From the NCBI GenBank assembly GCA_050012775.1, contig JBEKGN010000027.1:3520-67519 (forward strand): a DNA stretch of 64,000 bases, written 5' to 3'. Below, piece after piece: positions 17,075 through 24,914 of this stretch. The DNA is from Roseiarcus sp050012775. GTDB lineage: Bacteria; Pseudomonadota; Alphaproteobacteria; Rhizobiales; Beijerinckiaceae. The translations under genes and the position numbers were made by a program. Below the pieces are notes generated by a model. The model was not told the DNA's origin and searched no databases. It saw nothing but the letters and a program-made list of their open reading frames with translations. The stretch's first letter is position 1, and each line of letters opens with the position of its first letter.

Positions 17075-17743
17075 TCAGCGGCTGTCTGCGCCGGAGCCGC
17101 TTCGCGAGGCGCGCTCGCGCTCCAGAAAGTCGAGCATGCGCGGGTAATAGGTTCGCATTTGCGAAGCGAAGACATCAAAAGGGAAATCGTCGAACTCGCC
17201 GATGAAGCGCACGTATTCCATGTGCTTGCGCCCGCGTTCGTCGAAAGGGTGAAAAATCGAGTCGTTCCGGCCGTCGAATTCCAGCGGTTTGACTTTGTGC
17301 CGATCGCACAAGGCGAGATCGAAGGCTGGGGTCGCCTTGACCCATTTGCCGTCGAGAAAGAGCGAGGTGTAGGCGTGCCAATGGAAGATGTCGTCATCCA
17401 TCATTTCGCTGATTCTGGGCGGAGCGAGGTGATTGCGAACATCGGCGAAACCCAGCCGGGCTGGAATTCCCGCCGCCCGCGCGACAGCGGCGAGCGCTAT
17501 CGCTTTGGGAACGCAGAACGCCGACGGCGTCCTCAAACATTGTGAGGCTACGAACTGTTGCGGATCGAGGCCGAACGAAAACATGTCGTATCGAACGGCG
17601 TCGCGTACGGCGTAATACAATCGGATCGCTCGATCCCGGGGCTCGCCCTCCCCGGCATGCGCCTTGGCGAATTCCATTAGGGATGGCGTATCGGCGTCGA
17701 TGTAGGGCGTCGCCTTTAGCGCCGCGTGGCGAGTGTCGTTCAT
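17075..17743 (-). CDS. Transglutaminase-like cysteine protease-fold protein
   Basis: A 222-residue protein of the transglutaminase-like superfamily. The catalytic Cys is in SAFCVPKAIALAAVARAAGIPAR. The His is in the HWHAYTSLFLDGKWVK segment and the Asp in TPAFDLA, giving a complete Cys-His-Asp triad. There is no signal peptide or membrane helix, so it is probably cytoplasmic. Bacterial members act as proteases, amidases or ligases on mostly unknown substrates. It starts 49 bases after the acyl-CoA ligase stop in the same direction, suggesting a two-gene operon. A role linked to the activated acyl group is speculative. Confidence 0.75.
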   Translation of the reverse strand: MNDTRHAALKATPYIDADTPSLMEFAKAHAGEGEPRDRAIRLYYAVRDAVRYDMFSFGLDPQQFVASQCLRTPSAFCVPKAIALAAVARAAGIPARLGFADVRNHLAPPRISEMMDDDIFHWHAYTSLFLDGKWVKATPAFDLALCDRHKVKPLEFDGRNDSIFHPFDERGRKHMEYVRFIGEFDDFPFDVFASQMRTYYPRMLDFLERERASRSGSGADSR

Positions 17744-17792
17744 TTGGCGCCTCGTTCAGGTCTATGGATTGCGGATCGCCGCGATCCGCGGC

Positions 17793-19379
17793 TTACGTTC
17801 GATAGGTTCCCGCAAGCTGGTGTCGCAGCTTTGCCTTTTGAATTTTGCCCGTCGCCGTCTTCGGCATGGCGTCCGTGAAGATAATTCGCTTCGGACACTT
17901 GAATGGGCTGAGGTGCGCGCGCACTTTGGTTATGAGTTCCGCCTCGTCGATCGACTGCCCGGACTTGGCGATCACGACGGCGGTCACGGCCTCGCCCCAG
18001 CGATCGTGCGGCAGGCCCACCACCGCGACTTCCTGGACCCGCGGGTCCGCGGCATAGAGCGCCTTTTCCACTTCGATCGAGGCGACATTCTCGCCGCCGG
18101 TTTTGATCACATCCTTGAATCGGTCCTCGAACCACAGGACGCCGTCGCTGTCGAAATGGCCGCAATCGCCGGAATGGAACCATCCGTGCGCGAAGGCGGC
18201 GTTCGTGGCCTCGGGATCATGAAGGTATCCCGACAGCGCTTGCGGGCTGCGATACACGATCTCCCCCGATTGCCCCTGCGGCAGAAAATGCCCGGACGCA
18301 TCCATGATGGCGACCTGTACGTTAGGCGAGGGCGTGCCGACCGCGCCGGGATGGGTCAACTGGTGTTCCGGTCTGAAATAGACCGCAAGCGGGTTCATCT
18401 CCGTCTGCCCAAACATGAGCGAAAACTCGCAACCGAAGGTCTCGATCGCCTTGCGAAGCTCATGGGTCGGCATCGGCGCCATGGCGTAAACAGCGAGACG
18501 TAAGCTCGCGACATCGCGCTTGCGTTGATCGAGATGTTCCAGCATCGCGCGATACATCATCGGCAGCGCAAAGGTCACGGAGAGGCGCTCGGACTCGATA
18601 AGGTCAAGCAAGCGCGCCGCATCGAATCCGGGTTGTATGAATATGGACGCTCCGACGGCAATGGCGGGCGTTACGAACGCGTTGAGCTGCGCAGTATGGA
18701 AGAGCGGCATAAGAGCGGTTACGCGATCCGCGGACGTCATTCGCGTGTCGAGGGCCGCGCCCAACGACTCGAGATAGATCGCCAGATGGCTGCTGACGAC
18801 TCCCTTGGGAGCCGAGGTGGTGCCGCTCGTGTAGAGGTAGGAGATCGGGTCGCGATCCTCCACGAGGACCTCGGGCTCGTCGCTCCGCGCCTCCTTCTGC
18901 AACGCGTCGATGGCGACGATCCGGCGGCCTTGCGCGCCCGGCGCCTCGGAGGCTCCGATCACGATGACGTCTTCTACGCAACTGGCCTCCGACAATCCGC
19001 CGTACAATTGCTCGAGCAGAGAATTCTCGATGACGACGCCTTTGACGGCGGCGTGGGTGAGAACATAGGCGAGCTCTTTATGACGCCAGAACAGGTTTAT
19101 CGGCACGCACACCAAGCCGAGCTTGGCGCAAGCAAAATAGACCGCGAGGAATTCTGCGTTGTTGCCCGACATGAGAGCCAAGGCGTCGCCGCGGCGATAG
19201 CCGAGCGCGGCGAGCCCGTTCGCTATTCGATTCACCCACTCATTGACAGCTTGGTAGGTGAAGCGCCGCTCGCCATCCACAATGGCCAAACTTCTCGGCG
19301 CCCGCGCGGCGCTGCGAACCAATAGATCGCCAACATTGACGCGTGAAATCAGATTTCTCTGCAAAATTCGATCCGTCAC
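17793..19379 (-). CDS. Second AMP-forming acyl-CoA ligase
   Basis: A 528-residue ANL-superfamily ligase with YTSGTTSAPKG, MFGQTEMN, the hinge region WFHSGDCGHFDSDG...DVIKTGGENVAS and the catalytic-lysine motif KTATGKIQK. It belongs to the AtuH/medium-long-chain acyl-CoA synthetase style. GTG 19379 is chosen because GGGAGGAAGAA precedes it directly; an in-frame ATG at 19562 would add 61 residues without family character. Together with the ligase at 4380-5966 it brackets the Atu-like cluster, giving two possible entry enzymes for isoprenoid or branched acids. The transglutaminase-like gene follows it. Confidence 0.85.
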   Translation of the reverse strand: MTDRILQRNLISRVNVGDLLVRSAARAPRSLAIVDGERRFTYQAVNEWVNRIANGLAALGYRRGDALALMSGNNAEFLAVYFACAKLGLVCVPINLFWRHKELAYVLTHAAVKGVVIENSLLEQLYGGLSEASCVEDVIVIGASEAPGAQGRRIVAIDALQKEARSDEPEVLVEDRDPISYLYTSGTTSAPKGVVSSHLAIYLESLGAALDTRMTSADRVTALMPLFHTAQLNAFVTPAIAVGASIFIQPGFDAARLLDLIESERLSVTFALPMMYRAMLEHLDQRKRDVASLRLAVYAMAPMPTHELRKAIETFGCEFSLMFGQTEMNPLAVYFRPEHQLTHPGAVGTPSPNVQVAIMDASGHFLPQGQSGEIVYRSPQALSGYLHDPEATNAAFAHGWFHSGDCGHFDSDGVLWFEDRFKDVIKTGGENVASIEVEKALYAADPRVQEVAVVGLPHDRWGEAVTAVVIAKSGQSIDEAELITKVRAHLSPFKCPKRIIFTDAMPKTATGKIQKAKLRHQLAGTYRT

Positions 19380-19568
19380 TTCTTCCTCCCTACCGTTATG
19401 GAATTCGGCCTTGGCGTGCGGCGGGCGCTCTGGCCCTCCGCCGGTTTCGTGGACCGGCGGTTTGGCTAATGCGGCCGTTCCGTCGAACTCAACCGTGCTG
19501 AGACAGCGGCCGATGAATGTCAATCGGAGTCGAATTTTGGGTCTCGCGCAATTTCGGCGCATCGCGGT

Positions 19569-19811
19569 TCATGCGTCGCCAACCAGTCTTTCTCGGAGCA
19601 AATCGAGCTTGGCGCGGCCGTACATCCGGCGCCTGACGAGTTTGAGTTTGGCAATCTGACCTTCGACCTGTCTATTTGACCATGGCTCGGCGATCGCGGC
19701 GCGTACGGCGGCATTGTCAACGGTGACGCCGCTGACGAACGAAGCCTTGGCGCTCTTACGCGCTGCGGCGATCCAACCGTGCGGGAGGTCGGGCTTTCGG
19801 ACGCGGATCAT
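19569..19811 (-). pseudogene. C-terminal fragment of an ISL3-family transposase
   Basis: About 80 residues ending in AIAEPWSNRQVEGQIAKL followed by KLVRRRMYGRAKLDLLRERL. This is the conserved C-terminal signature of ISL3-family transposases (..PWSNGQ.EGQINRLK..K..MYGRA..DLLR..). The zinc-binding N-terminus and most of the catalytic domain are missing upstream, where 19812-19925 has nothing recognisable. It is the scar of an element separating the catabolic cluster from the fluoride module. Confidence 0.8.
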
Positions 19812-19925
19812 CGCGGGGAAACGGTCCGGCCCACCACCATGCGCGATCGCATTTCGCGCGCCATTTTGAAGACGCCGCGTTCAAAAATTCGGCCAGCCCC
19901 AGCCCCAGCCCGAGCTCCGTGCAAA

Positions 19926-20246
19926 TCACTGTTCATGACCTAGGACGCCAAATTCGACAGGAGTCTTGACGTAAAAGAGGTGTACGTCCTCCGCTTTGAG
20001 CCTGTCGAACAACCGGGTCGCCTCCTCCGTCGTGACGGCGATCAGCACTTCGACCGGCTGGTCGGAAAGCTCGAAAAAATGCGCCGAATGGACGCGGCGG
20101 CCGCGGGCGAAACTCTCGCCGCCTGCATGCAAACTCGCGCCGCGCAGTCCCAATTCTTGAACCAGATGCATCAGCCAGTCGCCGATCTGCTTGCCTTTGT
20201 GGCGGCGATCCTGGTGAGTGAAGAAGGTGATCTGGTAGCCGTTCAT
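19926..20246 (-). CDS. DUF190 protein associated with CrcB
   Basis: A 106-residue protein starting MNGYQITFFTHQDRRHKGKQ and ending after HLFYVKTPVEFGVLG. The size and fold pattern are those of the DUF190 family, small PII-like cytoplasmic proteins that accompany crcB. It lies ten bases downstream of crcB on the same strand, so both should be under the fluoride riboswitch. Its likely role is regulation or assistance of fluoride export; no activity is known. Confidence 0.85.
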   Translation of the reverse strand: MNGYQITFFTHQDRRHKGKQIGDWLMHLVQELGLRGASLHAGGESFARGRRVHSAHFFELSDQPVEVLIAVTTEEATRLFDRLKAEDVHLFYVKTPVEFGVLGHEQ

Positions 20247-20256
20247 GGCTTGCTCC

Positions 20257-20643
20257 TCACAAGGATTTCAGCATTTGCCAAGTCGCGAGCCCGGCCAGGG
20301 TCATCATTAGCGATCCGGTGACGTGGATTGCGATTGCGCCCATGGCCCAGACTAGCTGACCTTCCTGGAGCAGGGTGACAACTTCGGCCGAGAATGTCGA
20401 AAACGTCGTGAGCCCGCCGCAGAAGCCAGTGACGATGAACAGCCGCCATTCCGGCGCGAGATTCGGCGCCTGGGCGAGATAAGCAATGGCAACGCCGATA
20501 ATGTAGCCGCCGATCATGTTGGCGGCCAAAGTTCCGGGCGGCACGGCGGGAAAAAAGCTGTTCAGTCGGGCTCCGAGCTGCCAACGCAAAAGCGCGCCGG
20601 CCGCCGCGCCAAATGAAATAGCGAGGACGGGGCTCCAGATCAT
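20257..20643 (-). CDS. crcB: CrcB/Fluc fluoride channel
   Basis: A 128-residue, four-helix membrane protein of normal family length. The conserved GFCGGLTTFSTFS motif (residues 73-85) lines the fluoride pore, and the GTLAANMIGG segment precedes helix two. Fluc channels form antiparallel dimers that let fluoride leave the cell. ATG 20643 is preferred over an upstream in-frame TTG at 20667. The gene is led by a fluoride riboswitch and followed by a DUF190 gene. Confidence 0.92.
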   Translation of the reverse strand: MIWSPVLAISFGAAAGALLRWQLGARLNSFFPAVPPGTLAANMIGGYIIGVAIAYLAQAPNLAPEWRLFIVTGFCGGLTTFSTFSAEVVTLLQEGQLVWAMGAIAIHVTGSLMMTLAGLATWQMLKSL

Positions 20644-20709
20644 CCTGTCAGGGTCTCTCTCACGCAAGGGACAGGCGGCGCGTCTATGCGGCCTGACCGG
20701 GGCCCAAAT

Positions 20710-20764
20710 GCAGGCGTCTTCAGCCCATACGCCCGAGGGCGGTTAAAGCAGGAACGCCATCTCC
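20710..20764 (-). ncRNA. Fluoride riboswitch (crcB motif)
   Basis: Read on the minus strand this is GGAGATGGCGTTCC, then AACCGCCC, a short loop, GGGCTGAAGACGCC and TGC. It matches the crcB aptamer layout: GG.GATGG.GT near the start, AAC-GCCC/GGGCTGA hairpin, and ACGCC pairing back to GGCGT. The aptamer lies 66 bases upstream of the crcB ATG, the usual position for fluoride-dependent activation of a fluoride exporter. The coordinates cover the aptamer core only. Confidence 0.9.
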
Positions 20765-20797
20765 ACTGAGCCAAGGCCTACCAGCGGAGCGAGTCGC

Positions 20798-21403
20798 GAT
20801 CAACAGCTGCACCTGATCTGCGGCAAGACCCAGGCGACCTCCGGCTCGATCCGGTTTCGCGGTAAGGAACTGACGAAGCTTAGGGAAAACCAGATTGTCC
20901 AGGCGGGCGTGGGGCGGAAATTCCAGACGCCTTCGATCTATGACGATCTCACGGTGTTTGAAAATCTCGAGATTTCGTTCCCGCGGGGTCGCACGGTGTT
21001 CGGCGCCCTGGCCTTCAAGCGCGACGCCGCGGTGCGCGAACGCGTGGAGGAAGTGGCTGAGACGATCTTCCGGAAGGACAGGCTGGATATGAGCGCGGAT
21101 TTGCTCAGCCACGGACAGAAGCAATGGCTCGAAATTGGCATGCTGCTGATCCAGGACCACGACCTGCTGATGCTCGACGAGCCCGTCGCTGGAATGAGCG
21201 TCAATGAACGCGTCAAGACCGCCGAACTGCTCAATCGCATCATCAAAGACCGCTCAGCGCTCGTGATCGAGCACGACATGAAATTCGTCGAGGACATCGC
21301 CCACAGAGTGACGGTTCTGCATCAGGGGCAAGTCCTCGCCGAGGGGTCGATGAACGCGGTGACGAACAATCCGAAGGTGATCGAAGTCTATCTTGGACAC
21401 TGA
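20798..21403 (-). other. Opposite-strand note: no feature on this strand
   Basis: The minus strand here only mirrors the truncated urtD described as the next plus-strand entry. I see no independent gene or RNA on it. Confidence 0.1.
20798..21403 (+). pseudogene. urtD: 5'-truncated urtD (urea ABC transporter ATP-binding subunit)
   Basis: The in-frame sequence reads ICGKTQATSGSIRFRGKELT, then GVGRKFQTPSIYDDLTVFEN. It continues to LSHGQKQWLEIGMLL, Walker B LLMLDEPVAGMS and a normal end ...NNPKVIEVYLGH. This is UrtD from roughly residue 75 onward. The Walker A lysine loop (GPNGAGKT) and everything before it are missing, and no start codon with a good site precedes the break; a GTG at 20909 is internal. 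The break lies about 35 bases from the fluoride riboswitch. Without Walker A the product could not bind ATP normally, so this is a pseudogene created by a deletion or rearrangement. Confidence 0.85.
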
Positions 21404-21414
21404 GGGACAAAATC

Positions 21415-22104
21415 ATGCTGGCAATTTCGGATCTCCACGTCGCCTATGGCCAGAGCGAAGTGCTCCACGGCCTCAATGTGTCGGTCGCGCCCAACGAGAT
21501 CGTCGCCATCATGGGCCGGAACGGCATGGGCAAGACCACGCTGATGAAGTCGCTGATGGGCATCGTGCCGACGAGGCGCGGCTCGGTCAGCATGGACGGG
21601 GCTGAGCTGACGGCGCTCAAAAGCTACGAACGGGTGGCCCATGGCCTCGCCTATGTGCCTCAGGGCCGGATGATCTTTTCCACCATGACCGTGCAGGAGA
21701 ATATCGAAACCGGCCTCGTCGCGTCGGGGGCCAAGAGCGTGCCCGGCGACATCTACGAATTGTTTCCGGTGCTGCTCGAAATGAAGGGGCGTCGCGGCGG
21801 CAATCTGTCCGGCGGCCAGCAGCAGCGGCTCGCGATCGCGAGGGCGCTCGCCACCAAGCCGAAGGTGCTGCTGCTCGACGAGCCGACCGAAGGCATCCAG
21901 CCGTCGATTATTCGAGAGATGGCGCGCACCCTCAAGCGAATTCGCGACGAGCGTGGCCTGTCCATCATCGTCTCGGAGCAGGTGCTGAGCTTCGCGCTCG
22001 ACGTCGCCGACCGCGTGCTGGTCATCGAGAACGGCGAGATCGTTCGCGACGACGCCCGCGCCGGCGTCGATGAAGCCCAGGTCGCGAAATATCTGTCGGT
22101 TTAG
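21415..22104 (+). CDS. urtE: Urea ABC transporter ATP-binding subunit UrtE
   Basis: A 229-residue ATPase of LivF/UrtE type, full length. It has Walker A GRNGMGKT (residues 34-41), the Q-loop region VPQGRMIF, signature LSGGQQQRLAIARAL, Walker B VLLLDEPTEGIQPS and the H-loop region SEQVLSF; the family-typical TEGIQPSII is present. UrtE normally works with UrtA-D. Here urtABC are absent and urtD is truncated, so it may be an orphan unless other copies exist. It starts 11 bases after the urtD remnant. Confidence 0.9.
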   Translation: MLAISDLHVAYGQSEVLHGLNVSVAPNEIVAIMGRNGMGKTTLMKSLMGIVPTRRGSVSMDGAELTALKSYERVAHGLAYVPQGRMIFSTMTVQENIETGLVASGAKSVPGDIYELFPVLLEMKGRRGGNLSGGQQQRLAIARALATKPKVLLLDEPTEGIQPSIIREMARTLKRIRDERGLSIIVSEQVLSFALDVADRVLVIENGEIVRDDARAGVDEAQVAKYLSV

Positions 22105-22137
22105 CCACGATCTCACTTGTAGCAAGAGGAGCTGTAG

Positions 22138-23366
22138 ATGCCGGAGACGCTGATTAAGATCGACCTCACGAAGTCGGCCTATGAAAACGACATGATCCAC
22201 AATCGTTGGCATCCCGACGTGCCGATGGTCGCCAAGGTCAAACCCGGCGACGATTTCATCATTGAAACCTACGACTGGACCGGCGGCTTCATCAAGAACA
22301 ACGATTCGGCCGACGACGTGCGCGATATCGATCTGACGACGGTGCATTTTCTTAGCGGGCCGATCGAAGTCGAAGGCGCCGAACCCGGGGATCTGCTGGT
22401 TGTCGATCTCCTCGACGTCGGTCCGGTGAAGGAGAGCCTGTGGGGCTTCAACGGATTTTTCTCGAAGCAGAATGGCGGCGGCTTCCTAACCGATCATTTC
22501 CCTCAGGCCCAGAAATCGATCTGGGACATCTCGAGACTCTATACGCATTCCCGCCATGTGCCTGGCGTCCAGTTCGCGGGGTTGATCCATCCCGGCCTCA
22601 TCGGCTGCCTGCCCGATCAAAAGCTCCTGGATGCGTGGAATAAGCGCGAGGTCGATTTCATCGCGACCAATCCGACGCGCGTCCCCCTCTGGCGAACGCG
22701 CCATTCCCGGGAACCGCCCATGTCGGGCGCGCCAAGGGCGACGCCAAGGCGAAGGTCGCCAGCGAGGGCGCCCGCACCGTGCCGCCGCGCGAGCATGGCG
22801 GCAATTGCGACATCAAGGATCTGTCGCGCGGGTCGAAGATCTATTTCTCGGTCTACGTGAAGGGCGCCGGTCTCTCGATGGGCGATCTGCACTTCAGCCA
22901 GGGCGACGGCGAGATCACCTTCTGCGGCGCCATCGAAATGGCGGGCTGGCTGCACATCAAGGTCGGTCTGATCAAGGATGGGGTCGCCAAATACGGGATC
23001 AGAAACCCGATCTTCAGGCCGTCGCCGATCACGCCGAATTACAAGGACTATCTGATCTTCGAAGGCATTTCCGTCGATGAGCGGGGGAAACAGCACTATC
23101 TCGACGTTCACGTCGCCTACCGTCAAGCCTGCTTGAATGCGATCGAATACCTCAGGAAGTTCGGCTACTCCGGCGCACAGTCCTATTCGATCTTGGGCGT
23201 CGCGCCCGTCGAGGGCCATATCAGCGGCGTCGTCGATATTCCGAACGCATGCGCGACGCTCTATCTGCCGACGGAGATCTTCGATTTCGACATCATGCCA
23301 AACGCGGCCGGTCCGACAAGATTCATCAAGGGCGGCGTCGACCTGCCGCTATCTCCGGATAAGTGA
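22138..23366 (+). pseudogene. fmdA: Formamidase/acetamidase (FmdA) gene with a one-base frameshift
   Basis: The first part encodes MPETLIKIDLTKSAYEND... to IATNPTRVP. The remainder, in another frame, encodes ...TVPPREHGGNCDIKDL, FCGAIEMAGWLHIKV and FDFDIMPNAAGPTR. The two halves join to a normal FmdA of about 409 residues if one C is added to the C-run at 22683-22687. FmdA hydrolyses formamide or other short amides to ammonia, and the gene commonly follows urtE. As written, translation would stop short after about 240 residues. A homopolymer indel can be a sequencing error, but the neighbouring urtD is also damaged. Confidence 0.8.
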
Positions 23367-23374
23367 GCGCAGCG

Positions 23375-23431
23375 GGATGCTGGACGGCGTCTCTCCGCCG
23401 TCCAGCATCCGTCGTTTCTCGGGAACGACGG
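23375..23431 (+). repeat. Two tandem hairpins between fmdA and fmdB
   Basis: A perfect 14-bp stem GGATGCTGGACGGC/GCCGTCCAGCATCC (23375-23388 and 23397-23410) has an 8-base loop. It is followed by a second perfect 8-bp stem, CCGTCGTT/AACGACGG (23409-23416 and 23424-23431). No T-run follows, so they look like intercistronic mRNA-stabilising or REP-like hairpins rather than a classical terminator. Confidence 0.6.
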
Positions 23432-23457
23432 CAAAAGGCTGTTGGAGGAACCTAACA

Positions 23458-23796
23458 ATGCCGGTCTATGAATACCTTTGCGATGACTGCGGCCCATTCA
23501 CCCAAATGCGGCCGATGTCGGAATGCGACGAGCCGCACGATTGCCCGCAATGTTCCGTTGAAGCGCCGCGGGTGATTCTGACCGCCCCGCATTTCGCCTG
23601 CATGCCCGCGGGCAAACGCAAAGCCCACGCCATCAACGAGCGCAGTTCCCACGCCCCCAAGACGCTCGATCAATACAGGGCCGCGCATGGACCGGGATGT
23701 GGCTGCTGTTCGGGGAAATCGTCGCGTCTGGTCACGAAGACCAAAAGCGGCGCGAAGGGCTTCCCCACCGCCCGGCCGTGGATGATCAGCCACTAA
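23458..23796 (+). CDS. fmdB: FmdB-family zinc-ribbon protein
   Basis: A 112-residue protein starting MPVYEYLCDDCG with the FmdB zinc-ribbon cysteines at 8, 11, 29 and 32, and a further Cys cluster GCGCC near residue 81. FmdB proteins accompany amidase genes and are thought to be regulatory or metal-binding, without a proven biochemical role. A GGAGGAACC site precedes the ATG. It is the last gene of the urt/fmd group; 23797-24033 is non-coding and contains no clear terminator. Confidence 0.85.
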   Translation: MPVYEYLCDDCGPFTQMRPMSECDEPHDCPQCSVEAPRVILTAPHFACMPAGKRKAHAINERSSHAPKTLDQYRAAHGPGCGCCSGKSSRLVTKTKSGAKGFPTARPWMISH

Positions 23797-24033
23797 AAAC
23801 CGTGCGTCGGGGCATTCCTTCGCTAGCCGCCCGGCCGTCCCACGGGACCGCGGCGCCTGCGTTTGAGCCCTGGGCGCGCCGCCGGCGAATCACGCCGGTC
23901 GCGCCGGTTCGGCGCGTTAACAGATTCGTAACCAATTCGAGCCATCCATCACATGGGCTGTCTTGAAATGCGCCGGGAGGTTGGCGGTCGCCGCGACTCC
24001 AGCGCGAACGAATGGGCGTGACGAGGCTCTCTG

Positions 24034-24897
24034 GTGTCGACGACAACCTCAACCTATCTGGCGGTCACGCAAAATCTGACCCGATATCAGACGATGACCG
24101 CGGACCAGCCGGCGGTCAAAACGGCGAGCGCCTATTACGCCGCCAATATCGGCAAGGTCACCTCGATCCAGGATTTCGTCAGCAATTACCGCCTGCTCTC
24201 CTACGCGTTGGACGCTTACGGGCTCGGCGACCAAGTCAACTCCAAGGCGCTGGTCACGCAAGTGCTGGAAGGGGGCGTGAGCAGTTCCAAGAGCCTCGCC
24301 AACACCCTGAGCAACCCGAACTGGGCAAAGTTCGCCGCGGCGTTCAATTTCGTCGGCCAGGGGGCCTCTTCGGTTTCGACGTCGAGCGCGATCCAAACTA
24401 CGACCAGCGATTACGTCGAGCAGAAACTGGAAAGCGACGAGGGCCAACAAAATCCCGGCGTTCAGCTCGCGCTCTATTTCCAGCGCGTGGCGCCCACGGT
24501 GAGCACCGGCTACGGCATAATGGGCGACGAGAACCTTCTCGACGTCGTCCAGACCATATTCGGCCTCCCTCCCGAGACGGCCGGCACCGACATCGCCGCC
24601 GAGGCGTCGGTCATCTCCAAGCTCGTGCCGACGTCCACGCTTCAGGATCCGACCAAGCTGCAGCAGCTGACCGAACGCTTCACCGCGATGTACGACTCGA
24701 CCTATGGACCCGGCTCCACGGCGACGCCGCTCACCGTTGTCTCGGATTCGTCCTCGGCGACGCCCGTTTCGGCGGCGACGACGATTCTGAGCGGCGTCAT
24801 CAGTTCGAACAGCAGCGGCGGCGGCCTCTCCTCCGCCGCCGCCGCGTTCAGCAGCGAGACGATGGCGAGCCTGCAAGGTTTCACTCTGGGCGGGTAG
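24034..24897 (+). CDS. DUF1217 flagellar-locus protein
   Basis: A 287-residue protein with STYLAVTQNLTRYQTMTADQ at the N-terminus, KVTSIQDFVSNYRLLSYALDAYGL and RVAPTVSTGYGIMGDENLLDVV. This is the pattern of the DUF1217 family found in rhizobial flagellar clusters, often near flgF or flagellin. The C-terminal 60 residues are Ser/Thr/Ala-rich. Function unknown; the composition resembles exported axial or rod-associated proteins. The start is GTG 24034, preceded by GAGG. It is the first gene of the flagellar region. Confidence 0.75.
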   Translation: MSTTTSTYLAVTQNLTRYQTMTADQPAVKTASAYYAANIGKVTSIQDFVSNYRLLSYALDAYGLGDQVNSKALVTQVLEGGVSSSKSLANTLSNPNWAKFAAAFNFVGQGASSVSTSSAIQTTTSDYVEQKLESDEGQQNPGVQLALYFQRVAPTVSTGYGIMGDENLLDVVQTIFGLPPETAGTDIAAEASVISKLVPTSTLQDPTKLQQLTERFTAMYDSTYGPGSTATPLTVVSDSSSATPVSAATTILSGVISSNSSGGGLSSAAAAFSSETMASLQGFTLGG

Positions 24898-24914
24898 GGC
24901 GGCCTCGGATCGCG

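Noticed and set aside
24012..24914. N-terminal extension of the TPR protein back to 24012
   Set aside because: It would read out of frame through the whole DUF1217 gene; the extension is Arg-rich nonsense.
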